Made by a program: the position numbers and the translations under genes. Shown here piece by piece: positions 34,924 through 45,729 of a stretch of 64,000 bases of DNA; position 1 is the first letter of the stretch, and each line of letters starts with the position of its first letter. The notes beneath the pieces are model-generated. The model saw nothing but the letters and a program-made list of their open reading frames with translations, did no database searches and was not told where the DNA came from. The stretch lies in assembly GCF_001586215.1 (NCBI RefSeq), contig NZ_CP014634.1, positions 186,001 to 250,000 on the forward strand. Reading direction: 5' to 3'. This stretch comes from Corynebacterium simulans (GTDB lineage Bacteria > Actinomycetota > Actinomycetes > Mycobacteriales > Mycobacteriaceae).

Positions 34924-36510
34924 TTAAGCGTCGAGATCCAGCTGCACGCACTCCGCACCGAGAGCCGCCTTAATGTCTTCAATCATCTCGTCTGGCACCT
35001 CTTGCTCGACGCGAAGAATGAGAACGGCGTCGCTTGGTGTCTTGCCCTGCGTCAGTGCAGCCGCCACGATGTTGATCCCGGCGGCCCCCAGCTTGGTGCC
35101 CACCGTACCGAGCGCACCGGGGGCGTCATCGTAGCTAAAGAAGAGGTTGCGGCCCGTTGCCCGCATGTCGACGCCACGAGCGTTGATGCGGATGATCTTC
35201 TCCACGCCATCGATGCCCGTGATGGCGCCGGTCAGCTGGGAGGTCGAGCCATCCGCGCCAATCACCATCACCACGAGCGAGGAACGCTGCCCCTTCGATT
35301 CAGCCTGGGTCCGCACGTCCACCTCGACACCGCGCGCATGTGCAATCTGCATGGCGTTGACAAAGGTCACAGGCTCGTCGACGACGCCACTGAACAAGCC
35401 GCGCACAGCCGAAAGGCCCAGCGCCGAGACGTCCTCGTTAGCGAGTTCACCGCGCGCCTCTACCTCGATGGCAACCGGCGCCTGGCCCAGCAATTTTCCT
35501 GCGGCAAGCCCCAGCTTTCGTGCGAGATCCAGCCAACCGGCCACTTCCTCGCCCACGTGTCCCGCGGACACGTTAACTGCATCGGCAACGAATTCGCCGG
35601 AGAGCGCCTTTAGAACAGAGGCCGCCACATCCGTACCTGCTCGGTCTTGCGCTTCCACCGTCGAGGCGCCTAGGTGCGGCGAAGCGGTCACCTGCGGCAG
35701 CTGAAATAATGGCGAATCAGTGCACGGCTCGGTTTCGAATACATCGAATCCTGCTCCCCTATGCCTGCCCGCCTTAATGGATTCCGCCAGCGCAGCCTCA
35801 TCCACAAGACCACCGCGTGCGGCGTTAATAAGGACTTGGCCCTCCTTCGCCTTAGCAAGCAGCTCCGCGTCGAACATCCCCGCGGTTTCCTTCGTCTTAG
35901 GCAGGTGAATGGTTACGAAGTCAGCGCGGCGCATTAGCTCCTCAAGCTCCACGAGCTCGACACCCAATGCGGCAGCGCGTGCCGGATTGGCGTAAGGATC
36001 ATGGGCGATGATGGTGGTTTCAAAGGCCTTCAAGCGCTGGGCAAACAGTTGGCCAATGTGGCCAAAGCCGACGATTCCGACGGTCTTGCCGTAGATTTCC
36101 ACGCCCTTGAACGAGGAGCGCTTCCACTCGCCGTCACGCAAGGACTTATCGGCTGCAGGAATTTGCCGGGCGGTAGCAAGCAGCAGGGCAATCGCCTGCT
36201 CGCAGGCGCTGTGAATATTGCTGGTTGGTGCGTTAACCACCATGACGCCACGCTCGGTGGCAGCAGGGATATCAACGTTGTCGAGCCCCACGCCCGCACG
36301 CCCGACAATCTTGAGGCGCCGAGCTGCGGCGAGCACCTCGGCGTCGACTTGCGTGGCAGAACGCACGAGCAAGGCATCCGCATCCGGCACTGCAGCGAGC
36401 AGATCGGCGCGGTTTGGCCCATCGACCCAGCGGACTTCCACCCCATCTCCCAATGCGACGACGGTGGACTGGGCAAGCTTATCGGCGATTAATACGACCG
36501 GCTTCGACAT
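34924..36510 (-). CDS. serA: D-3-phosphoglycerate dehydrogenase
   Basis: SerA oxidises 3-phosphoglycerate in the first step of serine synthesis. The 528-residue product has the catalytic and NAD-binding domains (VGRAGVGLDNVD, VGIVGFGHIGQLFA near 148, HLPKTKETAGM, NAARGGLVDEAAL, and GFDVFETEP, followed by the catalytic His in SPHLGAST). The intervening domain and C-terminal ACT domain (about 450-528) of the long mycobacterial-type SerA are present; this type can be inhibited by serine. ATG 36510 is preceded by AAGGAAG. leuB follows after 87 bp. Confidence 0.96.
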   Translation of the reverse strand: MSKPVVLIADKLAQSTVVALGDGVEVRWVDGPNRADLLAAVPDADALLVRSATQVDAEVLAAARRLKIVGRAGVGLDNVDIPAATERGVMVVNAPTSNIHSACEQAIALLLATARQIPAADKSLRDGEWKRSSFKGVEIYGKTVGIVGFGHIGQLFAQRLKAFETTIIAHDPYANPARAAALGVELVELEELMRRADFVTIHLPKTKETAGMFDAELLAKAKEGQVLINAARGGLVDEAALAESIKAGRHRGAGFDVFETEPCTDSPLFQLPQVTASPHLGASTVEAQDRAGTDVAASVLKALSGEFVADAVNVSAGHVGEEVAGWLDLARKLGLAAGKLLGQAPVAIEVEARGELANEDVSALGLSAVRGLFSGVVDEPVTFVNAMQIAHARGVEVDVRTQAESKGQRSSLVVMVIGADGSTSQLTGAITGIDGVEKIIRINARGVDMRATGRNLFFSYDDAPGALGTVGTKLGAAGINIVAAALTQGKTPSDAVLILRVEQEVPDEMIEDIKAALGAECVQLDLDA

Positions 36511-36576
36511 GACTTCCTTAGTTAGGCTGTGTTGGGCAAACGCATGAACCATGCGCATGTTGCAAGGAAGTGTAGT

Positions 36577-37533
36577 TTATTCTTGCCAGCCTTGAGCGAT
36601 TTTCTCGCTAAATTCTTTCGGTTGACCGAATTCGGGGCCGAGGGCCACTACCGGCCCGTTTTCGAGACCGATAACCATGGCCGCGCCTACCTTGGTTGCC
36701 GTGGGATCCGGGTCCGGCATCAGCAGAATGCTGCCGCCATATGCGTTGGCGTTGGCAACATTGACCAGCGGAGTCTGCGCCGTGGCAACGATGTTCGGCG
36801 CCATCTGCCCGTCCCTGCGGGTCTGGCCAGGAATAGCCGGCATCTTCTCGTGGGTAATCTCCTGCGGCAGCGGCTGCCATGCCGCCTTCAACTCGAAGCG
36901 GTCGTTTGCATCCAGTCTCGCTACTTCCTCGACCATGCGTGCAGGATCCGCGATCACCTTCGAGGTAAATGAATAGGCTGTGTATTCTCCCAGCGCCTTA
37001 GTGTTTCCCGGGTCATGGACAAATTGATGCTCGTGCTCATGGCCCGGATGGAAAGTATCGGCGAAGGGAACATCACCCACCGTAACCACGAGCCCAGCTC
37101 CGATGTCGTCAACCAAGCGTAGAATCTCGCTGCGGTTGGAATCGTCGTAGACCACCATCGGCGCACGTTGCGCGATGGCAATTGAAGCCGAACGCAGTTT
37201 TGCCGCGTCGGAATTTTCCGCCACGAACAAGGTATGCGACTTATTAAAGAAAAGTCGCGCTGATTCGATGCCCCATTCGTCCTGGACCACCGTCACTTTG
37301 TCGACGAACTTCGGGTCGATAAGTCGGTTCGTGTTCTCCGCATGCGCGCGGGTTAGATCGATGTCCTCGTCAGCCATTCTCGCCAACGCAGGCGTGACAA
37401 GCTTTTCCCCACGCCCGATGTCAGAGCATGCATAAAGCGTGGGAAGCATCAGCGCGGTTAACGACGCCGCGAGGACCTTCTTAACGCCCAAAAGCTCGCG
37501 GGCCTTCCTCGCCGCCAGAGAGGTTGGCTTCAT
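36577..37533 (-). CDS. Putative lipoprotein with His-rich loop, function unknown
   Basis: The 318-residue protein has a basic N-terminus and a hydrophobic core ending LPTLYAC, a lipobox. Alternating beta/alpha segments (HTLFVAENSDAAKLRSASIA, APMVVYDD, GLVVTVGD) weakly recall cell-wall-binding repeat 2 domains, but this is not firm. A loop with the sequence FHPGHEHEHQFVHD is striking and could bind metal. AAGGAGG lies 15 nt before ATG 37533, inside the end of the DUF262 gene, with which it overlaps by 53 bp. The pair is probably one transcript. Confidence 0.7.
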   Translation of the reverse strand: MKPTSLAARKARELLGVKKVLAASLTALMLPTLYACSDIGRGEKLVTPALARMADEDIDLTRAHAENTNRLIDPKFVDKVTVVQDEWGIESARLFFNKSHTLFVAENSDAAKLRSASIAIAQRAPMVVYDDSNRSEILRLVDDIGAGLVVTVGDVPFADTFHPGHEHEHQFVHDPGNTKALGEYTAYSFTSKVIADPARMVEEVARLDANDRFELKAAWQPLPQEITHEKMPAIPGQTRRDGQMAPNIVATAQTPLVNVANANAYGGSILLMPDPDPTATKVGAAMVIGLENGPVVALGPEFGQPKEFSEKIAQGWQE

Positions 37534-39274
37534 CAACGTCGCGGATTACCTCCTTGTCGAGCGCATATTCAACGATGCCGACGAAGCGTTCACGTCGATC
37601 CACGAAGAATTGCTCGGCCTTGGTCGAACGGAAAAGGTCAATGTTGAGCTCGTGCGAGGAAAGTACGGCGTCGAACTCGGCATCTTCCATGATCGACTTG
37701 GACTGTACACGCGGCAGGTAGCGCTCCGGCGCATAGCCATCTAGAACTACCTCGGTGCGCTTGCCCATCGGCGTGCGGTTCAAAACGGAATTGGCAAGAA
37801 CGTCACTGATGCCATGACGCTTGCACCAGTTCAGCGGGAAAACCGGATAAAAACCCGGCTTGAGCTCCTCGAAAGTCTTGCGACTAAATTCGGTGCCGGT
37901 GCGCCAATCGCGTGCGCCGCGGGCCATGAGCAGCGCATATAGACCGTGCCAAACTCCGTCGTGCTCGCCCACCGAAAGCAGGCGGGACTCGCGGAACGAA
38001 GCATCTTTCACGGTCTTCGGCATCTCCTCGGTATCGCCAGCAACCCAGGCGGTGACCTCGTCGACGTCGCGTGCCGCGCGCAGCATAACTGCTGAAGAGC
38101 CATAAAGCTCACCAAATACGCCACTCCAGAACCAACGGTTTAAACGGTCCCAGGACTTCTTATCCGCCAAGACGCCCCGACGACCGGCCAGGCGAGCCAG
38201 AATTACGGCCAACGGAATGATCTGCTCGCTATAAGGCACCTGCTCCAGGCTCAAGATGCAGCGATCCGCCAAGAACTCTGCGACCTCGCGGAAGGTGATG
38301 CGCAATGTTGCCGAGGCATTCTTATACTCGTCCAGTGACAGCTGCAGGATATCCTCACGCTGCCCGCCGGCCGCTCCCTTCTGCCCAGAAACATAAAGCG
38401 AGACCGCAGAAAGAAACTCGGTGCGCCCAATTCCGTCAAGCGCCGCGCACTTGCGCAGATCGGCCTCGACAAGCGCCCAATCATCCGCCAAATGGAACTT
38501 TGGATCCTCAGAAGCAAAGACTGCGGTGAGCAAATCGAATACGTCCATCTGTAGGCCGGCGGAGTTTGCCTGCGCAAAGATTGAGCCGATGCCCGCCTGC
38601 GCTGTCTCGCGGGAAAGACGAATCATCGGAACGTTATAGCCAGAAAGCGGACGCAGGATGCGGTTGTTAAAGGCCGCGACAACCTCTCGGTTGATGCCGT
38701 CGCCGACTGCAGCCAGCTCGAAGAGCATGCTGGTGCCCTCTTCGCTCAGCAGCGCCGATACCGGAATGCAGCAAGCACCTAGCGCAGATTCACGGTCCAC
38801 GATGGCGCCTTCGATAGCCGGCGCAAAGTGGGAGCAAACCTCACCGCGCTCATCGACGGCGAAGACCGCTTCATCCGGCATAACTTCATGCGAGATGGCC
38901 TTGCGCAAGTCCAAGTAGAAGGTGCGGGTTACCTTCTTCGAACGGAAGTCGGTAGTGGCAACCGAGCCGTTGCCGCGGAAGCAATGATAGAGCGTGGTCA
39001 GACGCTGTTGACCATCCAACAATAAAAGTCCCGGGTTGACGCCGGTATCGGGAGCGCCCGCAAGCGCCCGGGGCTGGAAGCGCATCGTTTCGTTGCGCGT
39101 ATCCAGCGCCATGAGCGCGCCTATGGGATATCCACGTAACACCGTGACGATGAGGGAACGGATGCGATCCTCGTCCCAGGAATATGAGCGCTGAAAGTCC
39201 GGAAGCTGAATATCGCCGCGGTCAATGCGTGCGAAGAGGTCGTTGAGGTCGTAGCTTGGCGTCGTAAAACCCAT
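37481..39274 (-). CDS. DUF262 (GmrSD N-terminal-like) protein, probable defence-related
   Basis: The 597-residue protein opens with the DUF262 signature: RGDIQLPDFQRSYSWDEDRI (about 18-37) and LLLDGQQRLTTLYHC (about 85-99). This is the nucleotide-sensing ParB-like fold of GmrS-type enzymes restricting modified phage DNA. The C-terminal region (FYPVFPLNWCKRHGIS ... NSVLNRTPMGKRTEVVLDG) has the outline of the DUF1524/HNH half. The usual His of the (D/H)HIFP motif is replaced by YPVFP, so nuclease activity is doubtful. GTG 39298 is an alternative start, but ATG 39274 gives the family-typical MGFTTPSYDL. It sits among biosynthesis genes. Confidence 0.85.
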   Translation of the reverse strand: MGFTTPSYDLNDLFARIDRGDIQLPDFQRSYSWDEDRIRSLIVTVLRGYPIGALMALDTRNETMRFQPRALAGAPDTGVNPGLLLLDGQQRLTTLYHCFRGNGSVATTDFRSKKVTRTFYLDLRKAISHEVMPDEAVFAVDERGEVCSHFAPAIEGAIVDRESALGACCIPVSALLSEEGTSMLFELAAVGDGINREVVAAFNNRILRPLSGYNVPMIRLSRETAQAGIGSIFAQANSAGLQMDVFDLLTAVFASEDPKFHLADDWALVEADLRKCAALDGIGRTEFLSAVSLYVSGQKGAAGGQREDILQLSLDEYKNASATLRITFREVAEFLADRCILSLEQVPYSEQIIPLAVILARLAGRRGVLADKKSWDRLNRWFWSGVFGELYGSSAVMLRAARDVDEVTAWVAGDTEEMPKTVKDASFRESRLLSVGEHDGVWHGLYALLMARGARDWRTGTEFSRKTFEELKPGFYPVFPLNWCKRHGISDVLANSVLNRTPMGKRTEVVLDGYAPERYLPRVQSKSIMEDAEFDAVLSSHELNIDLFRSTKAEQFFVDRRERFVGIVEYALDKEVIRDVDEANLSGGEEGPRAFGR

Positions 39275-39372
39275 AACTTTGACAGTACCCTCGCTCACAC
39301 GGCATTGCCCGTCCAGAAATATATCTCACATATTCGCAATCATTCAGACATCAAAGCCACACCGATGGTGTT

Positions 39373-40398
<1,026 letters not shown>

Positions 40399-40477
40399 TT
40401 ACTGTGTCAATGGTGGGTGTGGAACCTAAGACCACTTGTACCACACCGTGAGATTGAATGTTCGTATTATGAGATTC

Positions 40478-41002
40478 TTAATTGGAAGGGGCTAGAGTCT
40501 TAGGCCCGCGCCCCAGCGCCACGTGACCAGACTGCGCTAGTTCCCGGATGCCAAACGGCTCCAAGACGTCGAGCAATGCTCGTAGCTTACCTGGCGTACC
40601 GGTTGCCTCGATGACAACCGACTCTTGCGCGACGTCGACTATGCGGGCCCTAAAAATATTCACCGCATCCACAACCTGCGGGCGGTTCGTGTTGTCAGCA
40701 TTGACCTTCACCAGCATGATCGCGCGGGCGATGCTTGCCTCTTCTTCCAGCTCCACTACCTTGAGAACCGGCACGATCTTATTCAGCTGCTTGGTCACCT
40801 GCTCGATAACGACGTCGCAGGCATCAACCACGATGGTAAGCCGGTTTATCCCCTCCACTTCGGTGCGCGCCGAGACGAGGGACACTAAGCTGTAGCCGCG
40901 CCTGGTGAACATACCGGTCACGCGCGAGACTATCCCCTCAATGTCCTGGACCAATACCGACAGGGTATGGCGAGTAACTTCATTCGTTGCTACCTGACTC
41001 AC
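40478..41002 (-). CDS. ilvN: Acetolactate synthase regulatory small subunit
   Basis: IlvN binds valine, leucine and isoleucine and confers feedback inhibition on acetohydroxyacid synthase. Its N-terminal ACT domain (about 10-85) starts [21 protein letters not shown], and the C-terminal ALS-ss-C domain follows. The product has 174 residues. Its start overlaps the ilvB stop by 4 bp (40999-41002), indicating translational coupling and balanced subunits. Confidence 0.97.
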   Translation of the reverse strand: MSQVATNEVTRHTLSVLVQDIEGIVSRVTGMFTRRGYSLVSLVSARTEVEGINRLTIVVDACDVVIEQVTKQLNKIVPVLKVVELEEEASIARAIMLVKVNADNTNRPQVVDAVNIFRARIVDVAQESVVIEATGTPGKLRALLDVLEPFGIRELAQSGHVALGRGPKTLAPSN

Positions 41003-42807
41003 TTTTCTTCCCCAGCTTTCTCAAACAATGGGCGCAGACCCCGCGCGTATTCAATTTGTTCATTGGAAGCGCCACCGCCAATCATGGGCCACACTTGCGC
41101 ATCGTGCCCCACGATGAAGTCGATAACCACCGGCCGGTCAGTTATCTCCTGCGCCCTGCGTATGGCAGGTGCCACCTCTTCCGGAGTGGTCACTCGAATC
41201 GCTTCGCATCCAAGAGCCTTGGCCAGTTGGACAAAGTCCGGCAGATACTCGTCAGGTTCGCGCAGCTTGGTGTGCGAGTAATTCCGGTCATAGAAAAGGG
41301 TCTGCCATTGGCGCACCATACCCAGGTTGCCGTTGTTAATGACGGCCACCTTAAACGGCAGCCCCTCGATGGCGGCAGTGACCAATTCCTGATTGGTCAT
41401 CTGAAAGCATCCATCACCATCAATTGCCCACACTTCTTTATCTGGACAGGCAGCCTTTGCCCCCAACGCCGCAGGGACGGAATAGCCCATCGTTCCCGCG
41501 CCGCCAGAATTCAGCCACGTGCGCGGATGCTCAAAGTCAATAAACTGAGCCGACCACATCTGATGCTGACCAACTCCCGAGCAGTAAATGGCTTCAGGTC
41601 CAACAAGCTCGCTGAGTTGCTCAATCACATATTGCGGATTCATCAACCCATCCGGGGTCGGCTCGTAGCCACGCGGGAATTGCTCTCGCAGCCCCACCAG
41701 ATAGGTCATCCACTCCCCAATCTCGGGCACGGCTAATTGATCGTCCCGAACGAAAGCCTTCCGCAACTGGATCAGCACCTCTTTGGCATCGCCAACGATG
41801 GGTACCTCGGCCGCACGAATCTTGCCTATTTCGGCTGGATCAATATCAGCGTGGATCACCTGCGCACGCGGAGCAAAGGTTGCCACTTCTCCCGTAACTC
41901 GATCATCAAAGCGCGCACCGACCGCTATCAGAAGATCCGCTCGTTGCAGGGCGGCAACCGCAGATACAGTTCCGTGCATACCGGGCATACCGAAAAATTG
42001 CGGATGTGTAGACGGGAATGCTCCCAAGGCCATGAGGGTAGTAACCACGGGGATACCAGTAAGCTCCGCAAACTCCCTTAGCTCCTGCGCAGCATTAGCC
42101 TTGATTACGCCACCGCCGACGTACAGCACCGGCGCCTTCGCCGAAGCAATCAGCTGGGCGGCCTGCGCAATCTGCCGCGGGTGTGGAATGGTGTTGGGCT
42201 TGTATCCTGGCAGATCAATTTCCGGCGGAAACTTGTACGCCACCCGCGCATTTTGCACGTCCTTAGGGATATCAACCAGCACCGGACCAGGCCGACCTGT
42301 GGACGCCAAATGAAAGGCCGCAGCAATGGCAGTGGGGATCTCCTGCGGATCGGTGACGATGAAGTTGTGCTTGGTAATCGGCATCGTCACGCCCCTGATA
42401 TCTGCTTCCTGAAAGGCGTCGGTGCCAAGGAGCCCAGTGCCCACCTGCCCCGTAATGGCCACCACCGGCACGGAGTCAAGGTTGGCGTCGGCAAGCGGCG
42501 TCACCAAGTTGGTCGCCCCAGGGCCAGAGGTTGCGATCATAACGCCCACCTTCCCTGAAGCTTGCGCGTATCCCTCAGCGGCATGACCCGCACCCTGTTC
42601 ATGACGCGTGAGCACGTGCCGCAGCTTCGCAGAACGGTTCAGCGCATCGTAGAGTGGCAGAACTGCGCCGCCTGGGATACCAAAGACGATCTCAGTACCA
42701 AGATCCTCTAGGGTCCGAACAATGGTCTCAGCGCCGCTTAGCGTTTCCGGCTTCCCCTGCATTGCAGAAGCTACCGTTGCCGGTGTCGGCATTTTTGTAG
42801 TCGCCAC
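40999..42807 (-). CDS. ilvB: Acetolactate synthase large subunit
   Basis: IlvB is the thiamine-diphosphate and FAD-dependent catalytic subunit of acetohydroxyacid synthase. The catalytic-Glu segment [14 protein letters not shown] is near residue 67, [14 protein letters not shown] follows, and the ThDP-binding motif is [15 protein letters not shown] near 465. The start is GTG 42807, preceded by AAGGAG with about 10 nt spacing; 602 aa is typical. About 130 nt upstream lies an attenuator with its own leader peptide gene. Confidence 0.97.
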   Translation of the reverse strand: MATTKMPTPATVASAMQGKPETLSGAETIVRTLEDLGTEIVFGIPGGAVLPLYDALNRSAKLRHVLTRHEQGAGHAAEGYAQASGKVGVMIATSGPGATNLVTPLADANLDSVPVVAITGQVGTGLLGTDAFQEADIRGVTMPITKHNFIVTDPQEIPTAIAAAFHLASTGRPGPVLVDIPKDVQNARVAYKFPPEIDLPGYKPNTIPHPRQIAQAAQLIASAKAPVLYVGGGVIKANAAQELREFAELTGIPVVTTLMALGAFPSTHPQFFGMPGMHGTVSAVAALQRADLLIAVGARFDDRVTGEVATFAPRAQVIHADIDPAEIGKIRAAEVPIVGDAKEVLIQLRKAFVRDDQLAVPEIGEWMTYLVGLREQFPRGYEPTPDGLMNPQYVIEQLSELVGPEAIYCSGVGQHQMWSAQFIDFEHPRTWLNSGGAGTMGYSVPAALGAKAACPDKEVWAIDGDGCFQMTNQELVTAAIEGLPFKVAVINNGNLGMVRQWQTLFYDRNYSHTKLREPDEYLPDFVQLAKALGCEAIRVTTPEEVAPAIRRAQEITDRPVVIDFIVGHDAQVWPMIGGGASNEQIEYARGLRPLFEKAGEEK

Positions 42808-42933
42808 TTCTAAAGCGCTCCTTTTACTTGGTCTCGGTATCTACTTTGCGTTTTCTCCCCAATGGGTGGCGAGGAGTCCGTAAGATTTCGGCGCCCAGGG
42901 TGCGGCGACGAGGCCTACAAGCTGACCAGAAAT

Positions 42934-42979
42934 AACAAAAGCCCTCGTTCCAACTGCCTGGTAGGTAGTTGACGAGGGC
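42934..42979 (-). terminator. ilvBNC attenuator terminator
   Basis: On the minus strand GCCCTCGT pairs with ACGAGGGC (42972-42979 and 42941-42948). An inner stem CAACTACCT/AGGCAGTTG (one G-U pair) has a 3-nt loop, and TTTTGTTATTT follows. GGCGTTTGC (42977-42985), overlapping its 5' arm, is complementary to part of the leader gene at 43027-43035, giving a possible antiterminator. Confidence 0.9.
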
Positions 42980-42997
42980 GTTTGCTTTTCGACGTCG

Positions 42998-43072
42998 CTA
43001 AAGAAGTTGCTCGGCGACTCGATGCGGCAAACGCCGCGCCGGTACTACTAGCTGAAGTCGAATAATGATCAT
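42998..43072 (-). CDS. ilvBNC leader peptide (24 aa)
   Basis: The short ORF encodes MIIIRLQLVVPARRLPHRVA followed by EQLL and TAG. It is rich in Ile, Leu and Val codons, with three Ile codons directly after the start and Leu-Val-Val at 8-10. The C. glutamicum ilvBNC leader, as I remember it, is a 15-residue peptide with the same MxIIRL...ARRLP pattern, so the element is conserved. It ends 18 nt before the attenuator stem. Scarce charged Ile, Val or Leu tRNA should stall the ribosome here and favour readthrough into ilvB. Confidence 0.9.
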   Translation of the reverse strand: MIIIRLQLVVPARRLPHRVAEQLL

Positions 43073-43085
43073 GGCAATTACTATA
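43073..43085 (-). promoter_or_regulatory. Probable ilvBNC promoter -10 element
   Basis: On the minus strand TATAGT (43085-43080) lies 7 nt before the leader ATG. Transcription would start at or next to that ATG, making the leader peptide mRNA leaderless. The -35 region is not clear. Confidence 0.6.
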
Positions 43086-43207
43086 CACATACAGGTATTC
43101 AGGATGCGGCAAATACCCCCATTTTTGGGATGTGCGTTCCATAAAATGGGATTGTTCTGGTGAGGCGGTTTACACAGCGCTGTCCATGTGAATTAGCATA
43201 GGCAGCT

Positions 43208-43780
43208 ATGACGCCATCTCACCCACGGAAAGCTGACTCCGCATCTACCGCGGACGCCCAGGCCACCCATGCCCAGGCAAAGGTATTCACACCCGCCCGC
43301 GACCACATCTTAGGAATTATCTTCCTCTCCGCCATCGCTCTGCTCAGCATCGGTTGGGCCCCAAAATACCTGGGATGGCTTCTCATGATCCCCATCCTCG
43401 GAATCTGGTGGGTTCTCAAGTCTCGCACCCGCGTGAGCGAAAAAGGCATCGCCATTAGCTACGCGTTCAAAGGCTCCAAGACCATCCCTTGGGAAGAGTT
43501 CTCTGGTATCGGCTTCCAGCGTGCACGCGCCTTTGCGCGCACGAAGTCGGGCAAGCAGCACTCCCTTCCCGGCATCACCTTCAATTCTCTACCTGAGCTT
43601 TCTAAGGCCTCGCGTGGCCGCATTCCCGACGCCCTGACTGCCGGGCGCGAGGCGGCCGACGAGAAAGTCGTGGTGGTCCACCGTGACGGCCAACAAGTCT
43701 TGATGAGCAAAGAAGAGTACGCCCGCCATCTAGCAAAGCACCCGGAGCTCAAGAAAGACGCTGGTCGCACTAAGAAGTAA
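43208..43780 (+). CDS. Membrane protein with bacterial PH-like domain (CFP-6/bPH_6 type)
   Basis: The 190-residue protein has two close membrane helices (about 34-68, [20 protein letters not shown] and [14 protein letters not shown]). A PH-like domain follows (about 70-150, with [28 protein letters not shown]). A C-terminal helix is rich in Lys and Arg. This matches the actinobacterial family named after mycobacterial low-molecular-weight antigen 6. It lies directly before ilvD and divergent from ilvBNC, as in C. glutamicum as far as I recall. Function unknown. Confidence 0.85.
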   Translation: MTPSHPRKADSASTADAQATHAQAKVFTPARDHILGIIFLSAIALLSIGWAPKYLGWLLMIPILGIWWVLKSRTRVSEKGIAISYAFKGSKTIPWEEFSGIGFQRARAFARTKSGKQHSLPGITFNSLPELSKASRGRIPDALTAGREAADEKVVVVHRDGQQVLMSKEEYARHLAKHPELKKDAGRTKK

Positions 43781-43796
43781 GGATGACCCACTCCCC

Positions 43797-45650
43797 ATGT
43801 ATCCGCTGCGCTCTAAAGTTACAACCGTAGGCAGGCAAGCCTCTGGCGCCAGAGCGCTCTGGCGCGCAACCGGCACCCAAGAACATGAGTTCGGCAAACC
43901 CATCGTGGCGATCGCAAACTCCTATACACAGTTTGTGCCCGGACACGTTCACCTTAAAAACGTCGGCGACATCGTAGCGGATGCAATCCGCGCCACTGGT
44001 GGCGTGCCCAAGGAATTCAACACCATCGCAGTTGATGACGGCATCGCCATGGGCCACGGAGGCATGCTCTACTCCCTGCCTTCGCGCGAGATCATCTCCG
44101 ATTCCATCGAGTACATGGCCAACGCGCATACTGCCGACGCCTTGGTATGCATCTCCAATTGCGACAAAATCACCCCGGGCATGCTCAATGCCGCGCTTCG
44201 TCTCAATATCCCCACCATCTTCGTCTCCGGTGGCCCGATGGAGGCAGGCAAAGCAGTCGTCGTCGATGGCATTGCGCACGCACCGACGGATCTCATCACC
44301 GCCATCACCGCCTCGGCATCCGAGGCAGTATCAGACTCCGACCTACGTACCATCGAGGAATCCGCGTGCCCGACGTGCGGCTCGTGCTCTGGCATGTTCA
44401 CCGCCAACTCGATGAATTGCCTTACCGAGGCTTTGGGTCTGGCACTGCCCGGAAACGGGACCACTCTGGCAACCCACACCGCGCGCAAGGAGCTTTTCAC
44501 AAAGGCAGGCACCACCATCGTCGACATGTGTCGCCGTTACTACGGCGAAGAGGACGATTCCGTGCTGCCGCGCGCCATCGCAACGAAGGAAGCCTTTAGC
44601 AACGCCATGGCACTGGACATGGCGATGGGTGGGTCCACCAACACCGTCCTCCACACCTTGGCCGCAGCACAGGAGGGCGAGGTGGACTTCACTTTGGAGG
44701 ACATCAACGAGATCTCCTACCGCGTACCGTGCCTGTCCAAGGTCGCGCCTAACGGCACCTACCACATCGAGGACGTCCACCGTGCCGGCGGCATCCCCGC
44801 CATCCTTGGTGAGCTGCGTCGCGCTGGCCACCTCAACCTGAAGGTGCACACCGCGCTCTACGACAACGCTGAACAGTGGCTCGACGACTGGGACATCCGT
44901 AACGACAAGGCTCTAGACAAGGCGCGCGAGCTCTTCTACGCCGCACCGGGTGGCGTGCGCACCACCGAACCTTTCTCCCAATCCAACCGCTGGGAGTCGC
45001 TGGATACCGACCAAGCCAATGGCTGCATCCATGATGCAGAGCACGCTTACTCCTCCGACGGCGGCCTCGTGGTCCTGCGCGGCAACCTCGCTCCGAATGG
45101 CGCCATCGTCAAGGCAGCGGGTGTCGAGGAAGAACTGTGGAAGTTCAGCGGCCCGGCCCGCGTGGTGGAGTCTCAAGAAGAAGCCGTCTCCATCATCCTG
45201 CGCCGCGAGATCAAGGCTGGCGATGTCATCGTCATCCGCTACGAAGGCCCCTCCGGTGGCCCCGGCATGCAGGAGATGCTGCACCCGACGTCCTTCCTCA
45301 AGGGCTCGGGTCTCGGCAAGGCATGCGCGCTGATTACCGACGGTCGTTTTTCTGGCGGCACCTCCGGACTCTCCATCGGACACATCTCCCCGGAGGCCGC
45401 ACACGGTGGACTCATCGGCTTGGTCGAAGATGGCGATCAGATTTCCATCGACATCCACGCGCGCAAGCTCACCCTGGACATTGATGAGGCAGAAATTGAG
45501 CGCCGTCGCCAAGCGCAGCTGTCCCGCGAAAAACCCTGGACGCCCGTCTCCCGCAATCGCCCCGTGACCAAGGCACTGCGTGCCTACGCGGCGATGGCCA
45601 CCTCGGCCGACCGCGGCGCGGTCCGCGTGGTCGATGGACACGTGAATTAG
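43797..45650 (+). CDS. ilvD: Dihydroxy-acid dehydratase
   Basis: IlvD is the iron-sulfur enzyme for the third common step of valine and isoleucine synthesis. Cluster and metal cysteines appear in [11 protein letters not shown] (near 120) and [19 protein letters not shown] (near 190). Other segments are [13 protein letters not shown] and [17 protein letters not shown]. It has 617 residues, the normal size. ATG 43797 starts the conserved MYPLRSK; no other in-frame start is close. A 12-bp perfect hairpin follows. Confidence 0.97.
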   Translation: MYPLRSKVTTVGRQASGARALWRATGTQEHEFGKPIVAIANSYTQFVPGHVHLKNVGDIVADAIRATGGVPKEFNTIAVDDGIAMGHGGMLYSLPSREIISDSIEYMANAHTADALVCISNCDKITPGMLNAALRLNIPTIFVSGGPMEAGKAVVVDGIAHAPTDLITAITASASEAVSDSDLRTIEESACPTCGSCSGMFTANSMNCLTEALGLALPGNGTTLATHTARKELFTKAGTTIVDMCRRYYGEEDDSVLPRAIATKEAFSNAMALDMAMGGSTNTVLHTLAAAQEGEVDFTLEDINEISYRVPCLSKVAPNGTYHIEDVHRAGGIPAILGELRRAGHLNLKVHTALYDNAEQWLDDWDIRNDKALDKARELFYAAPGGVRTTEPFSQSNRWESLDTDQANGCIHDAEHAYSSDGGLVVLRGNLAPNGAIVKAAGVEEELWKFSGPARVVESQEEAVSIILRREIKAGDVIVIRYEGPSGGPGMQEMLHPTSFLKGSGLGKACALITDGRFSGGTSGLSIGHISPEAAHGGLIGLVEDGDQISIDIHARKLTLDIDEAEIERRRQAQLSREKPWTPVSRNRPVTKALRAYAAMATSADRGAVRVVDGHVN

Positions 45651-45669
45651 CCCAAATCATCACACTAAC

Positions 45670-45708
45670 TTCGCCCATGCGCCACGTCCTACGCAGCGCA
45701 TGGGCGAA
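45670..45708 (+). terminator. Hairpin after ilvD
   Basis: TTCGCCCATGCG (45670-45681) and CGCATGGGCGAA (45697-45708) are exact reverse complements with a 15-nt loop. The T-tract is poor. It probably ends ilvD transcription or stabilises the mRNA. Confidence 0.6.
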
Positions 45709-45729
45709 AGTGTCCTATTGTTGATTCCG

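Noticed and set aside
37481..39298. A larger defence island around the DUF262 gene
   Set aside because: Flanking genes are serA, ilvC and a lipoprotein; no methylase, helicase or toxin-antitoxin gene was seen.
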